Part shown: positions 1 to 7,148 of the stretch, in pieces
Layout of the letters: each line of letters opens with the position of its first letter
Numbering within the stretch: position 1 is the stretch's first letter
Assembly (NCBI GenBank): GCA_023023105.1
Contig: CP083824.1
Coordinates: 1,798,001 to 1,862,000 of the forward strand
Source of the DNA: Enterobacter ludwigii
Lineage (GTDB): Bacteria > Pseudomonadota > Gammaproteobacteria > Enterobacterales > Enterobacteriaceae
Direction: 5' to 3'
Length of the DNA stretch: 64,000 bases
Program-made: the position numbers and the translations under genes
The notes under the pieces: generated by a model
Database searches by the model: none
What the model saw: the letters and a program-made list of their open reading frames with translations, nothing else
What the model was told of the DNA's origin: nothing

Positions 1-1
1 G

Positions 2-70
2 GTTGACAAAATCGAGAAAGTGCGAAAATATATGGTTTACGAATTCCAAAAAAAGCGAAACTTGAAATGA
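2..70 (+). CDS. C-terminal end of an unidentified upstream gene (partial)
   Basis: An open frame enters from the left edge and stops at a TGA at 68-70 that overlaps the ATG of the next gene (ATGA). Only 22 residues are visible, rich in Lys and charged residues, with no recognisable motif. The stop/start overlap implies that this gene is translated together with the next two, so the left-edge unit has at least three genes. Identity cannot be given. Confidence 0.5.
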   Translation, partial: VDKIEKVRKYMVYEFQKKRNLK

Positions 71-717
71 GTGATCATCAGCTAGCACCTTGTTGGGAAT
101 TTCAGCCCTATCTCGCTGAAAAAAATGTCCGTCAACTGTTGGCAGAAATCGCTAACGTACTTGAGCAATTGTATTACCACAAGCACACCTTAGACAGCAA
201 TTGGTCTGAGGGTGTGAGAGCTTATGATTGGGTCAGAAATCATCTCATTCAAAGTGAAGGAACGATTCCAGGTCTTGAAATGGTATCGAAGGGTCTGGAC
301 TATGTAGTTGCTTTAAATAAAGTACCATTGCAATTCTCCAAAGACTGTATCAACAATCCCAAGAAGCGACATCGCCTCCTTAGAAACAAAGTCGAGTGCG
401 AGCAACTTTCTTTATTCGGTGATGTAGAAGCCGAGCAAGATATTACATGGCGAATTTTAGCAGAGCCATTTATATCCGTAGAGGAAGATGGTGAGCTGGA
501 ATCAACACTGCCTCGTTGGGAGGTGGCGCTTGTTGGATTTAATGCATATGGTGCTCAGATAAGTATGATTTCACATCAATCTACTGCTTCAGTACCACTT
601 ATGCCTCTTGATTCCAATACCTTCCCAGACGAAGCTGAGATTGGTAAGGCGCATCTTCGTCGTCGTAACAAAGATCAAGATTTGGATGTGAGCAGCAATG
701 GAACATCAGGTGATTGA
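67..717 (+). CDS. Hypothetical protein, middle gene of an ImmA/IrrE operon
   Basis: A 216-residue soluble protein with no signal peptide or membrane segment. I do not recognise the family. The N-terminal half is helical and rich in Leu, Tyr and His. The C-terminal half (about 125-175) looks beta-rich, and the last 30 residues are hydrophilic. Its ATG overlaps the stop of the upstream partial gene, and its end overlaps the start of the HTH/ImmA-IrrE gene by 20 bases, so the three are very probably co-translated. The stretch is more A+T-rich than the lambda-like genes further right, suggesting a separately acquired block. It may be a partner or substrate of the downstream metallopeptidase, but that rests only on position. 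Confidence 0.7.
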   Translation: MSDHQLAPCWEFQPYLAEKNVRQLLAEIANVLEQLYYHKHTLDSNWSEGVRAYDWVRNHLIQSEGTIPGLEMVSKGLDYVVALNKVPLQFSKDCINNPKKRHRLLRNKVECEQLSLFGDVEAEQDITWRILAEPFISVEEDGELESTLPRWEVALVGFNAYGAQISMISHQSTASVPLMPLDSNTFPDEAEIGKAHLRRRNKDQDLDVSSNGTSGD

Positions 718-1801
718 CTTCACTGATTATCGTGGGGATAAGCTCAAGCTAGCTAGGATGGCTGTTGGGCTTTCTTGCGAAGAGTTAGCAGAGAAAATTG
801 GCAAAACAAAACAATTCGTTAGCAAGCTCGAGAAAGGGTTTAGACCATCAGAGCAAATGTTAGAGTTAATATCTGCCGCTCTAATGATTAAACCCGATTT
901 TCTTTTTACTGAACGGAAGTATGCATTAGAAAGTGATGTATGCCATTTTCGTAGTAAGAAATCTCGAACTCAAACGCTGACTAATAGTGTTCTAGCTAGG
1001 GCTGAGATACTTAACATTATAATTTCTGCGGTTGAAGGAGAAATAGAGTTCCCTGAAGTCAGTATCCCGGAACATCCTGGAGCTGATCTGCTGACTCCTA
1101 ATGATATAGAACGTGTGGCTGAGGATTGCCGCCGCGCCTGGAATTTAGGTCTGGGTCCAATCTCATCTATGGTTAAATTGGCAGAGAGTTTGGGCGTTAT
1201 CGTAGCCCATGTTACAGGAGTAGATGACCGTGTTGATGCTTTCACTGTCCATAATAATCGGCCAGTTATCATTAGAAACAATGTCAAAAAAAGCATCTGC
1301 AGATTTCGTTCGGATTTAGGGCATGAATTAGGCCACTTGGTTATGCATGAAGGTATAACTACAGGTGATAAGCTGACTGAATCTCAAGCTGATCGATTCT
1401 CTAGTGCTTTGCTAGTTCCGCGGTTGTCCTTCATTAAGGAGTTTCCGCGGATCAGAGGGAAGCAATTTGATTGGAACGCCTTGGTCCAATTCAAATTAAG
1501 GTGGAAAATTAGCCTTAAAATGTGCATTTATCGAGCCAGTGCTTTGGGATTACTAACCCAAGAGCAAGCAAGAACAGGCTATATGCATCTGAACTCTAAA
1601 GGGTTTACAAAAGTTGAACCAGGTGATGAACTCTTACGACCCGAAGAGCCAAGTATGTTTGCAGAAGCGATCGATATGTTGGACGATGCAACATGGATTA
1701 AAATACTTATGAAAACTGGGTTGAGCCAAGAACTAATTAGAGAATTGTTCTCCGTTAATCGACCGATTTCGAATCCTAAAAATTTTCTCCAACTTGTGTG
1801 A
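698..1801 (+). CDS. XRE-type HTH and ImmA/IrrE metallopeptidase fusion
   Basis: A 367-residue protein. Residues about 14-65 form a Cro/C1-type helix-turn-helix; an IrrE/ImmA-type zinc peptidase domain follows, with HELGH at 209-213. In this family the two His ligands and catalytic Glu cleave a regulator or antitoxin; ImmA of ICEBs1 and IrrE of Deinococcus are the known models. The tail (about 290-367) is unassigned. The ATG lies inside the end of the preceding gene, so translation is coupled, and a hairpin terminator follows the stop. Such fusions in prophages usually act as stress- or damage-responsive regulators or in toxin-antitoxin-like modules. The target here is unknown; the co-encoded 216-residue protein is the obvious candidate. 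Confidence 0.85.
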   Translation: MEHQVIDFTDYRGDKLKLARMAVGLSCEELAEKIGKTKQFVSKLEKGFRPSEQMLELISAALMIKPDFLFTERKYALESDVCHFRSKKSRTQTLTNSVLARAEILNIIISAVEGEIEFPEVSIPEHPGADLLTPNDIERVAEDCRRAWNLGLGPISSMVKLAESLGVIVAHVTGVDDRVDAFTVHNNRPVIIRNNVKKSICRFRSDLGHELGHLVMHEGITTGDKLTESQADRFSSALLVPRLSFIKEFPRIRGKQFDWNALVQFKLRWKISLKMCIYRASALGLLTQEQARTGYMHLNSKGFTKVEPGDELLRPEEPSMFAEAIDMLDDATWIKILMKTGLSQELIRELFSVNRPISNPKNFLQLV

Positions 1802-1816
1802 ATCATTCTTACAGAG

Positions 1817-1838
1817 CCCGCTGCTAGCGGGTTTTTTT
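1817..1838 (+). terminator. Rho-independent terminator of the ImmA/IrrE operon
   Basis: CCCGCT pairs with AGCGGG around a short loop and is followed by a run of T, sixteen bases after the stop codon of the metallopeptidase gene. Confidence 0.85.
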
Positions 1839-1906
1839 ATACCCTCGGTCGACATGAATTTAACAATTCGTGCTCTTAAAGCGTTGATCAATCTGGCTCT
1901 CAGGTG

Positions 1907-1926
1907 TACTGTATAAATACACAGTA
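1907..1926 (+). promoter_or_regulatory. LexA (SOS) box of the UmuD'-like gene
   Basis: TACTGTATAAATACACAGTA is a near-consensus LexA operator (CTGT-N8-ACAG with extended flanks). It lies 20 bases before the ATG of the next gene, so expression should be induced by DNA damage. Confidence 0.9.
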
Positions 1927-1945
1927 CTTGTCGCAGGGGGTTATC

Positions 1946-2269
1946 ATGGGTTTTCCATCACCAGCAGCAGACTACGCAGAACAGATGCTCACTATCACCA
2001 GCCTTTGCGGGTATGACGGCAACTGCCGAACCATCGAAACATCAGCCGGGTACGCGATCATAAGCGTCGCCAGAAAGCCGGAAGTGGGAGACACAGTCCT
2101 GGTTTCGTTCTGTGGCAGTCTGGACTTCGCAAAAGTCCAGGGGAAAGCGCTGATCACTCAGGATGGAGAGGCTATCGAGGGCGATGCGCTGGACGATACA
2201 ACCGTAATGGGCGTGGTAACTCACCTCCTGAATCGTGTGACCGATACCGATAATCGGCCTGTGATTTAA
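1946..2269 (+). CDS. UmuD'-like prophage protein lacking the peptidase serine region
   Basis: A 107-residue protein. The chosen ATG at 1946 follows a GGGGG ribosome site; an upstream GTG at 1904 would place the start inside the LexA box. After the initiator Met it reads [12 protein letters not shown], the sequence that directly follows the UmuD self-cleavage site, as seen in the window's own UmuD ([14 protein letters not shown]). The end, VMGVVTHLL, resembles UmuD's VFGVVTFIV, and GDTVLVSF aligns with GDIVIAAV. The segment holding the catalytic Ser (GDSM) is missing, although a Lys is kept in FAKVQG. It therefore looks like a naturally pre-processed, non-proteolytic UmuD' analogue under SOS control. 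Partnering with UmuC or damping SOS are both possible; neither is shown. Confidence 0.75.
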   Translation: MGFPSPAADYAEQMLTITSLCGYDGNCRTIETSAGYAIISVARKPEVGDTVLVSFCGSLDFAKVQGKALITQDGEAIEGDALDDTTVMGVVTHLLNRVTDTDNRPVI

Positions 2270-2306
2270 AAGGCTGGATCTGATTCATGAGTCTTGAAAG
2301 CAGATC

Positions 2307-2346
2307 GGTTAGACAGGTCAATTACAGTTAATTGATCTTTCTAACC
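2307..2346 (+). other. Two-part perfect inverted repeat in the leader before the 73-residue gene
   Basis: GGTTAGA (2307-2313) pairs with TCTAACC (2340-2346), and inside it TCAATTA (2318-2324) pairs with TAATTGA (2329-2335). It lies in the 170-base gap between the UmuD'-like gene and the next gene, with no T-run, so it is more likely an RNA structure or operator than a terminator. Confidence 0.5.
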
Positions 2347-2443
2347 TATTAGAAATCTGGTTAGCGGAAACCTTAATGAAATCAGTTCACAGGGAGAAAA
2401 GGACCGCCCCCGCAAGGGGAAATCCATTTTTAGGGATGTGCCC

Positions 2444-2662
2444 ATGAAATTGAACGAATTTGCAGCCGGTCTCACCAAAGACGGAATACTTGTTTTATGT
2501 CTTAATGATGGTGAAATAACAGATTACTTGGTGACCAGAAAGGCATTGCGCACACTGATTCGCCAGGAAGAGGGTGGGCTTTCAGCCCAGATTCTGGACG
2601 AAGAAGATCGGATAATAAACTTAAACTCTTTGCCAGAAGCACTTAAGGTTCTCAAGCCGTAA
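2444..2662 (+). CDS. Small prophage protein, unknown function (72 residues)
   Basis: A small acidic protein with no membrane segment and no family I recognise. It starts at ATG 2444 after a TAGGGA ribosome site; a GTG two codons earlier is possible. It lies between the SOS-controlled UmuD'-like gene and the Ref/RusA/Q genes, the usual place in lambdoid phages for small accessory (nin-region type) proteins. Confidence 0.6.
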   Translation: MKLNEFAAGLTKDGILVLCLNDGEITDYLVTRKALRTLIRQEEGGLSAQILDEEDRIINLNSLPEALKVLKP

Positions 2663-2729
2663 GTGTTGATTTATAATAATCAAGCGGGCTGAACACCCAC
2701 TGATTACTGCGCCAACCTTAGGAATCAAA

Positions 2730-2810
2730 ATGGCGCAGAGCATTACTCTAAACAACTCTCACCGCCCGTCTATGTGCGGTGTTCCTGCTTATGCTGGTGG
2801 TCCAGCATGA
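2730..2810 (+). CDS. 26-residue ORF coupled to the Ref-like gene
   Basis: ATG at 2730 follows an AGGAAT ribosome site at good spacing, and the stop (TGA 2808-2810) overlaps the ATG of the Ref-like gene (ATGA). The peptide is Gly/Ala/Pro/Ser-rich with one Cys. It may be a small nin-type protein or only a translation-coupling leader. The spacing and overlap argue that it is translated. Confidence 0.45.
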   Translation: MAQSITLNNSHRPSMCGVPAYAGGPA

Positions 2811-3100
2811 AGAAAGCAGATAGCCTCCATCTTTCACGTGTGGCCGCACTGGGCTGCATTGTGTGCAGAAATCTGCAGTTGGGCGAAACGCCTGCTGAAA
2901 TTCACCATATCCGAACCGGGCAGGGCACAAGTCTACGTGCTGACCATCGGAAATCAATTCCCCTTTGTCATACCCACCATCGCAACGGCGGTTATGGTGT
3001 GGCCATTCATGCTGGCCGTAAGCAATGGGAGAAAAACTTCGGTACCGAGTTGCAGCTGCTGGAGCAGGTCCAGTTAGAGCTGGGAGTGTTCTATGCCTAA
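2807..3100 (+). CDS. Ref-family (RecA-dependent nuclease type) HNH-like protein
   Basis: A 97-residue protein starting MKKADSLHLSRVAALGC. It has the features of the phage P1 Ref family (recombination enhancement function): a CIVC zinc pair near residues 18-21, EIHHIRTGQG near 32-41, and PLCHTHHRNGG near 56-66 giving the HNH-like His and Cys ligands. P1 Ref is a RecA-dependent nuclease; lambdoid relatives such as this one correspond to its C-terminal domain. The gene sits before rusA and overlaps it by eight bases, placing it in the recombination/nin segment just upstream of Q. I chose the internal ATG because the family begins there. Confidence 0.8.
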   Translation: MKKADSLHLSRVAALGCIVCRNLQLGETPAEIHHIRTGQGTSLRADHRKSIPLCHTHHRNGGYGVAIHAGRKQWEKNFGTELQLLEQVQLELGVFYA

Positions 3101-3461
3101 ATACATCATCACTCCTGTCGGTAAACCCCGCATGACTCGCCGCGATAAATGGAAACAGCGCCCGCCAGTGATGCGCTATCGCATGTTTTGCGATGAAGCC
3201 CGCCTGCATGGAATCCGGGTGCCGGAGAGCGGTGCCCATATCACCTTCGTTTTGCCGATGCCGCCGAGCTGGAGCAAGAAAAAGCGCGAAGCTATGGACG
3301 GCCAGCCCCATCAGCAAAAGCCCGATCTGGACAACTTAAAAAAATCTCTGTTGGACGCCTTGTTTGAGGATGATTCCCATATCTGGGGCACCCGGACATC
3401 AAAAATATGGGGCGAAACCGGAATGATAATTATCGAAGACATTGGAGAGAAAAATGCGTGA
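3093..3461 (+). CDS. rusA: RusA Holliday-junction resolvase
   Basis: A 122-residue protein matching RusA (about 120 residues). RusA is a dimeric, Mg-dependent endonuclease that cuts four-way DNA junctions at preferred CC sites; in lambdoid phages it resolves recombination and replication intermediates before packaging. The acidic centre is visible as KPDLDNLKKSLLDAL (the D-x-D-N motif) followed by the EDDSHI segment holding the third Asp. The ATG overlaps the end of the Ref-like gene and the end overlaps the start of Q, so Ref-RusA-Q form one translationally linked unit. Nothing in it looks damaged. Confidence 0.92.
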   Translation: MPKYIITPVGKPRMTRRDKWKQRPPVMRYRMFCDEARLHGIRVPESGAHITFVLPMPPSWSKKKREAMDGQPHQQKPDLDNLKKSLLDALFEDDSHIWGTRTSKIWGETGMIIIEDIGEKNA

Positions 3462-3774
3462 CATGTACGAGGTAATGGACCGCTGGGGTGCCTGGGCTGC
3501 AGCTGATAGCAGTGGAGTCGACTGGCAACCCATAGCTGCTGGTTTTAAAGGATTACTGCCGCACGGTAAAAAGTCACGCCTGCAATGTGATGACGATGAA
3601 GGGATAATGATTGATAGTTGTGTCGCGCGTCTTAAGAAGTATAAGCCTGACGAATACGAGTTAATAATCGTTCACTTTGTAGCCGGAATTTCTTTAAGAG
3701 CAATCGCCAAGAAAAGGAAATGCTCAGACGGAACAGTAAGAAAAGACCTCCACACGGCCGGTAATGACTCCAAC

Positions 3775-4278
3775 TTACTGATAGTGTTTTATGTTCAGAT
3801 AATGCCCGATGACTTTGTCATGCAGCTCCACCGATTTTGAGAACGACAGTGACTTCCTGCCCAGCCTTGCCAGATGCTGCCTCAGATTCAGGTTATGCCG
3901 CTCAATGCGCTGCGTATATCGCTTGCTGATAACGTGCAGTTCTCCCTTCAGGCGTGATTCATACAGCGGCCAGCCATCCGTCATCCATACCACGACCTCA
4001 AAGGCCGACAGCAGGCCCAGAAGACGCTCCAGCGTGGCCAACGTGCGTTCACCGAATACGTGCGCCACAACCGTCCTCCGTATCCTGTCATACGCGTAAA
4101 ACAACCAGCGCTGGCGTGATTTAGCGCCGACGTAACCCCACTGTTCGTCCATTTCCGCGCAAACAATGACGTCACTGCCCGGTTGTATGCGTGAGTTTAC
4201 CGACTGCGGCCTGAGTTTTTTAAGTGTCGTAAAATCGTGTTGAGGCCAACGCCCATAATGCGTGCACTGGCGCGACAT
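3775..4278 (-). CDS. insB: IS1 transposase part InsB
   Basis: A 167-residue frame holding the IS1 catalytic (DDE-like) domain, with [14 protein letters not shown] and the downstream MTDGW and [12 protein letters not shown] blocks. The active enzyme is the InsA-InsB' frameshift fusion of about 232 residues. The frame appears intact. Confidence 0.95.
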   Translation of the reverse strand: MSRQCTHYGRWPQHDFTTLKKLRPQSVNSRIQPGSDVIVCAEMDEQWGYVGAKSRQRWLFYAYDRIRRTVVAHVFGERTLATLERLLGLLSAFEVVVWMTDGWPLYESRLKGELHVISKRYTQRIERHNLNLRQHLARLGRKSLSFSKSVELHDKVIGHYLNIKHYQ

Positions 4279-4472
4279 CCGACGCCATTCATGGCCATAT
4301 CAATGATTTTCTGATGCGTACCGGGTTGAGAAGCGGTGTAAGTGAACTGTAGCTGCCATGTTTTACGGCAGTGAGAGCAGAGATAGCGCTGATGTCCGGC
4401 AGTACTTTTACCGTTACGCACCACGCCTTCAGTAGCTGAACAGGAGGGACAGCTGATAGAAACAGAAGCCAC
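4197..4472 (-). CDS. insA: IS1 protein InsA
   Basis: A 91-residue zinc-finger/HTH protein with CPSC near the start and CSHCRKTW about 25 residues on. InsA binds the IS1 ends and represses transcription. It is also the N-terminal half of the InsAB' transposase, which is made by a programmed -1 frameshift into insB, overlapping its 3' end. Confidence 0.95.
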   Translation of the reverse strand: MASVSISCPSCSATEGVVRNGKSTAGHQRYLCSHCRKTWQLQFTYTASQPGTHQKIIDMAMNGVGCRASARIMGVGLNTILRHLKNSGRSR

Positions 4473-4705
4473 TGGAGCACCTCAAAAACACCATCATACA
4501 CTAAATCAGTAAGTTGGCACCATTACCCACACGGCCTTGGGGTTTATTAATGGAGTATTGTCCTTAGTTGAACAAGCATAAATTACTTCTTCTTCAACGG
4601 GCGGAGGACTTGTAAAGCCTCCGCTGCTCTATCTACGATTTCATCGTTAGGAATGTCAGGGAGACTGAACCTATCCCTTTCATTTTTAAGTTTGTTTAAG
4701 AGATA

Positions 4706-5761
4706 GGCTTTGTTGAATAAATCGAACTTTTGCTGAGTTGAAGGATCAGATCACGCATCCTCCCGACAACACAGACCATTCCGTGGCAAAGCAAAAGTTC
4801 AGAATCACCAACTGGTCCACCTACAACAAAGCTCTCATCAACCGTGGCTCCCTCACTTTCTGGCTGGATGATGAGGCGATTCAGGCCTGGTATGAGTCGG
4901 CAACGCCTTCATCACGAGGAAGGCCCCAGCGCTATTCTGATCTCGCCATCACCACCGTTCTGGTGATTAAACGCGTATTCCGGCTGACCCTGCGGGCTGC
5001 GCAGGGTTTTATTGATTCCATTTTTGCCCTGATGAACGTTCCGTTGCGCTGCCCGGATTACACCAGTGTCAGTAAGCGGGCAAAGTCGGTTAATGTCAGT
5101 TTCAAAACGTCCACCCGGGGTGAAATCGCACACCTGGTGATTGATTCCACCGGGCTGAAGGTCTTTGGTGAAGGCGAATGGAAAGTCAGAAAGCACGGCA
5201 AAGAGCGCCGTCGTATCTGGCGAAAGTTGCATCTTGCTGTTGACAGCAACACACATGAAGTTGTCTGTGCAGACCTGTCGCTGAATAACGTCACGGACTC
5301 AGAAGCCTTCCCGGGCCTTATCCGGCAGACTCACAGAAAAATCAGGGCAGCCGCGGCAGACGGGGCTTACGATACCCGGCTCTGTCACGATGAACTGCGC
5401 CGCAAAAAAATCAGCGCGCTTATTCCTCCCCGAAAAGGAGCAGGTTACTGGCCCGGTGAGTACGCAGACCGCAACCGTGCCGTTGCTAATCAGCGGCTGA
5501 GCGGAAGCAATGCACGGTGGAAATGGACAACGGAATATAACCGTCGCTCGATAGCGGAAACGGCAATGTACAGAATGAAGCAGTTGTTGGGAGATTCACT
5601 GACGCTGCGTGACTACGATGGTCAGGTAGCGGAAGCTATGGCCATGGTGCGTGCGTTGAACAGGATGACAAAGGCTGGGATGCCAGAAAGCGTGCGTATT
5701 GCCTGAAAATCCAGCCAGCTACAGGGTCGTTCGCACGAAATCTTATTTATTCAACAAAGCC
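4706..5761 (+). mobile_element. IS903-group (IS5 family) element, copy A
   Basis: 1056 bp bounded by GGCTTTGTTGAATAAAT terminal repeats and a perfect 9-bp duplication TAAGAGATA (4697-4705 and 5762-5770). It carries one transposase. The encoded protein is identical to that of copy B but not to IS903 itself. It interrupts the hypothetical minus-strand gene. Confidence 0.95.
4783..5706 (+). CDS. IS903-group transposase (copy A)
   Basis: A DDE transposase of the IS5 family, IS903 group. The first acidic residue is in VIDSTGLKVFGEGEW, the second in ADGAYDT and the Glu in IAETAMYRMK. From GTG 4783 (VAKQKFRITNW) it has 307 residues, the usual IS903-group length. A TTG 15 codons upstream would give 322; neither start has a clear ribosome site. 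It is identical at protein level to copy B, which implies a recent duplication, and differs at several positions from copies C and D. Confidence 0.92.
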   Translation: MAKQKFRITNWSTYNKALINRGSLTFWLDDEAIQAWYESATPSSRGRPQRYSDLAITTVLVIKRVFRLTLRAAQGFIDSIFALMNVPLRCPDYTSVSKRAKSVNVSFKTSTRGEIAHLVIDSTGLKVFGEGEWKVRKHGKERRRIWRKLHLAVDSNTHEVVCADLSLNNVTDSEAFPGLIRQTHRKIRAAAADGAYDTRLCHDELRRKKISALIPPRKGAGYWPGEYADRNRAVANQRLSGSNARWKWTTEYNRRSIAETAMYRMKQLLGDSLTLRDYDGQVAEAMAMVRALNRMTKAGMPESVRIA

Positions 5762-6407
5762 TAAGAGATAGTAAAGACTCAACATGCTGTAAAGCATAGA
5801 TTCTTCTTTGGCGCGGCATTTTATATTATCAGTTTTCCAGCTGTCACAGACGTAATTATATTTTTCTTTTATTTGATTCATTAGTAGTAAACAATTTTTC
5901 AAAGCTATTCTTGTATCCCTGTTGAAATGAGAGTAAACATCATTAATGTTTTTTTCCAAAAGGATAGGGTTGAATCTTTTACCGAGAGAGATATGCTGAA
6001 AATTGTTCGGTTTCATCATTCTAGTATAAATGCTTTCACTTGTTACTTTGATCGACCTTTCCAGAATAGAAAGCTCATCTTCAAGTTCAAGAAGAACATT
6101 TTTCTTAAGTGTTTTTATTCTTGCTTTTTCTTTTCTCCCTTCAATATGACCTGTAAAAAAAATGCCAAGAATGAACGTCAGAAATGGGAAGATGTCTTTG
6201 AAGCTCATCGCTAATCCAGGGAAATTGGTTTGCTACCATCATAAGAAAAAACTAACGCGTACGCAAAAACTATCGTAAGCTGTTAAGAGTAGTCTCTTCG
6301 AAATCTGCTTAAGCACCTCTTGCAACTCCAAAAAAGCGATCTTTATCAAAGATATATCCACAGTGCTTTGCTATTGCTGTCCTTCAGTTAACGCAAGGAG
6401 AAGCTGT

Positions 6408-6647
6408 ATGGGTATTTGTGCTGTCTGTGAATGTTCTTTAAACGATTCACAAGATGCTGTGCATAATGGTGTTGACTATAAGTCTTGCCCAAAGTGCTCG
6501 GCAGATGCAGGTGTGCATGTGTTTTATAAAACTGAAGACTTTGGGTTCAGGGATATGGGCGATGGTAGGCACATTGTTCAGTCGTGGTGTCCTTCTTGCC
6601 GATCTGGGGAAAACCCATCTATCCCTGAAGCGTTCAGATGTAAGTGA
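6408..6647 (+). CDS. Small Cys-rich, probably zinc-binding protein
   Basis: 79 residues from ATG 6408, preceded by AAGGAG. Cysteines fall as C4-x2-C7-x-C9, then CPKC and WCPSC, with a final Cys near the end. This pattern suggests one or two zinc ribbons. No family is recognised. It sits between Q and the lysis genes, transcribed with them, and is followed by a hairpin terminator. Confidence 0.6.
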   Translation: MGICAVCECSLNDSQDAVHNGVDYKSCPKCSADAGVHVFYKTEDFGFRDMGDGRHIVQSWCPSCRSGENPSIPEAFRCK

Positions 6648-6664
6648 CTAAAATAATTTTCACA

Positions 6665-6691
6665 AGGCTGCCAGTAGGCGGCCTTTTTGTT
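6665..6691 (+). terminator. Hairpin terminator after the Cys-rich gene
   Basis: GGCTGCC / GGCGGCC imperfect stem followed by TTTTTG, directly downstream of the 79-residue gene. It may be one of the terminators that Q normally overrides. Confidence 0.6.
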
Positions 6692-6764
6692 TCCCATAGT
6701 TCTGATAGGTCTCGCGACAGGCAATCATTGACTGTGGGAATGAATGAGACGTATTTTATTTGCG

Positions 6765-6872
6765 TGGTGAATCCTTTCTAAGCGAAAGGGCGTTCCAGTC
6801 AACTGCTATCTGCAGGTATGCGCGCGGCTTTGCTGACTGGGGTAGAGTCACCGGGAGGCACCCGGCACCATG
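6765..6872 (+). ncRNA. Structured prophage RNA with three hairpins, C4-antisense-like candidate
   Basis: The stretch folds into CCTTTC/GAAAGG (6773-6778 / 6784-6789), CCAGTCA/TGACTGG (6795-6801 / 6834-6840) and CCGGG/CCCGG (6851-6855 / 6861-6865). It is followed by a strong terminator at 6906-6933. The order of stems and the sequence GTCACCGGGAGGCACCCGG resemble RNAs I recall in enterobacterial lambdoid prophages just before the lysis genes, perhaps the C4 antisense RNA family. The hairpins are seen directly; the family name is from memory and uncertain. Confidence 0.5.
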
Positions 6873-6903
6873 ACTACAATAATACAAGCTTCAAATTCCT
6901 TGA

Positions 6904-6935
6904 GAGCCTGCCATAAAAAGCAGGCCTTTTTTTAT
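6904..6935 (+). terminator. Strong Rho-independent terminator (late leader)
   Basis: GCCTGC (6906-6911) pairs with GCAGGC (6920-6925) and is followed by eight T. It closes the structured RNA region and would need Q to be passed. Confidence 0.85.
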
Positions 6936-7082
6936 GGTTTTGCAAACTGCTGCTACTCTTTGAGTTGTGGGAAGTAACTGAATGCCCTGTGGTTCTCCTG
7001 GACCGATAGTGAATCAGCCGATACAGCTTCACTCCTGAGCATAGGCCTTACTCACACCTACCTTACAAATAGTCAACTCATT

Positions 7083-7111
7083 AGCCCGCCTTCAAAAGCG
7101 GGCTTTTTTTA
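7083..7111 (+). terminator. Second terminator before the lysis genes
   Basis: GCCCGC (7084-7089) pairs with GCGGGC (7098-7103), followed by seven T, 40 bases before the holin. Two terminators in a row before the lysis genes are typical of a Q-controlled late leader. Confidence 0.85.
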
Positions 7112-7148
7112 TTCTCACGACAGCACCCGCATAGAGCGAGGTGAGAGC

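Larger units (their letters stand above)
3760..4527 (-). mobile_element. IS1, copy 1 (768 bp)
   Basis: A complete IS1: both ends are GGTAATG-type terminal repeats, the length is exactly 768 bp, and it is flanked by a perfect 9-bp duplication CACACGGCC (3751-3759 and 4528-4536). insA and insB run on the minus strand. It inserted in the 3' part of Q. Its encoded proteins are identical to those of the second copy at 35,176-35,943, which lies in the opposite orientation. Confidence 0.97.
3454..4581 (+). pseudogene. Q: Late-gene antiterminator Q, split by IS1
   Basis: The frame from ATG 3454 (MRDMYEVMDRWGAWAAADSS) is a phage Q antitermination protein of the phage-82 type (Phage_antitermQ family). 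It binds at the late promoter and lets RNA polymerase read through terminators into lysis and structural genes. A C-terminal HTH-like segment (SLRAIAKKRKCSDGTVRKDL) is visible. IS1 enters after codon 102. Removing IS1 and one copy of its 9-bp duplication restores an uninterrupted frame that ends ALGFINGVLSLVEQA and stops at 4579-4581, so the gene was whole before the insertion. As it stands, the product is truncated and late transcription is probably lost. It is convergent with the hypothetical gene ending at 4583. Confidence 0.88.
4583..6208 (-). pseudogene. Hypothetical N-terminally anchored protein, split by an IS903-group element
   Basis: The minus-strand ATG at 6208 starts a protein with one hydrophobic N-terminal helix (about 5-20, FPFLTFILGIFFTG) and then a long, charged, mainly helical region. 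IS element A cuts it after YYLL. Joining the flanks and dropping one duplication continues the frame with NKLKNERDRFSLPDIPND and stops at 4583-4585, giving about 186 residues. I do not recognise the family. Placement opposite to the late genes, between Q and the lysis genes, and a membrane-anchored helical build suggest a lysogenic-conversion (moron) gene, for example exclusion of other phages. That is inference. Confidence 0.6.

Noticed and set aside
1904..1945. GTG start at 1904 for the UmuD'-like gene
   Set aside because: It would put the ribosome start inside the LexA box and promoter; ATG 1946 has a clear ribosome site and gives the UmuD' start.
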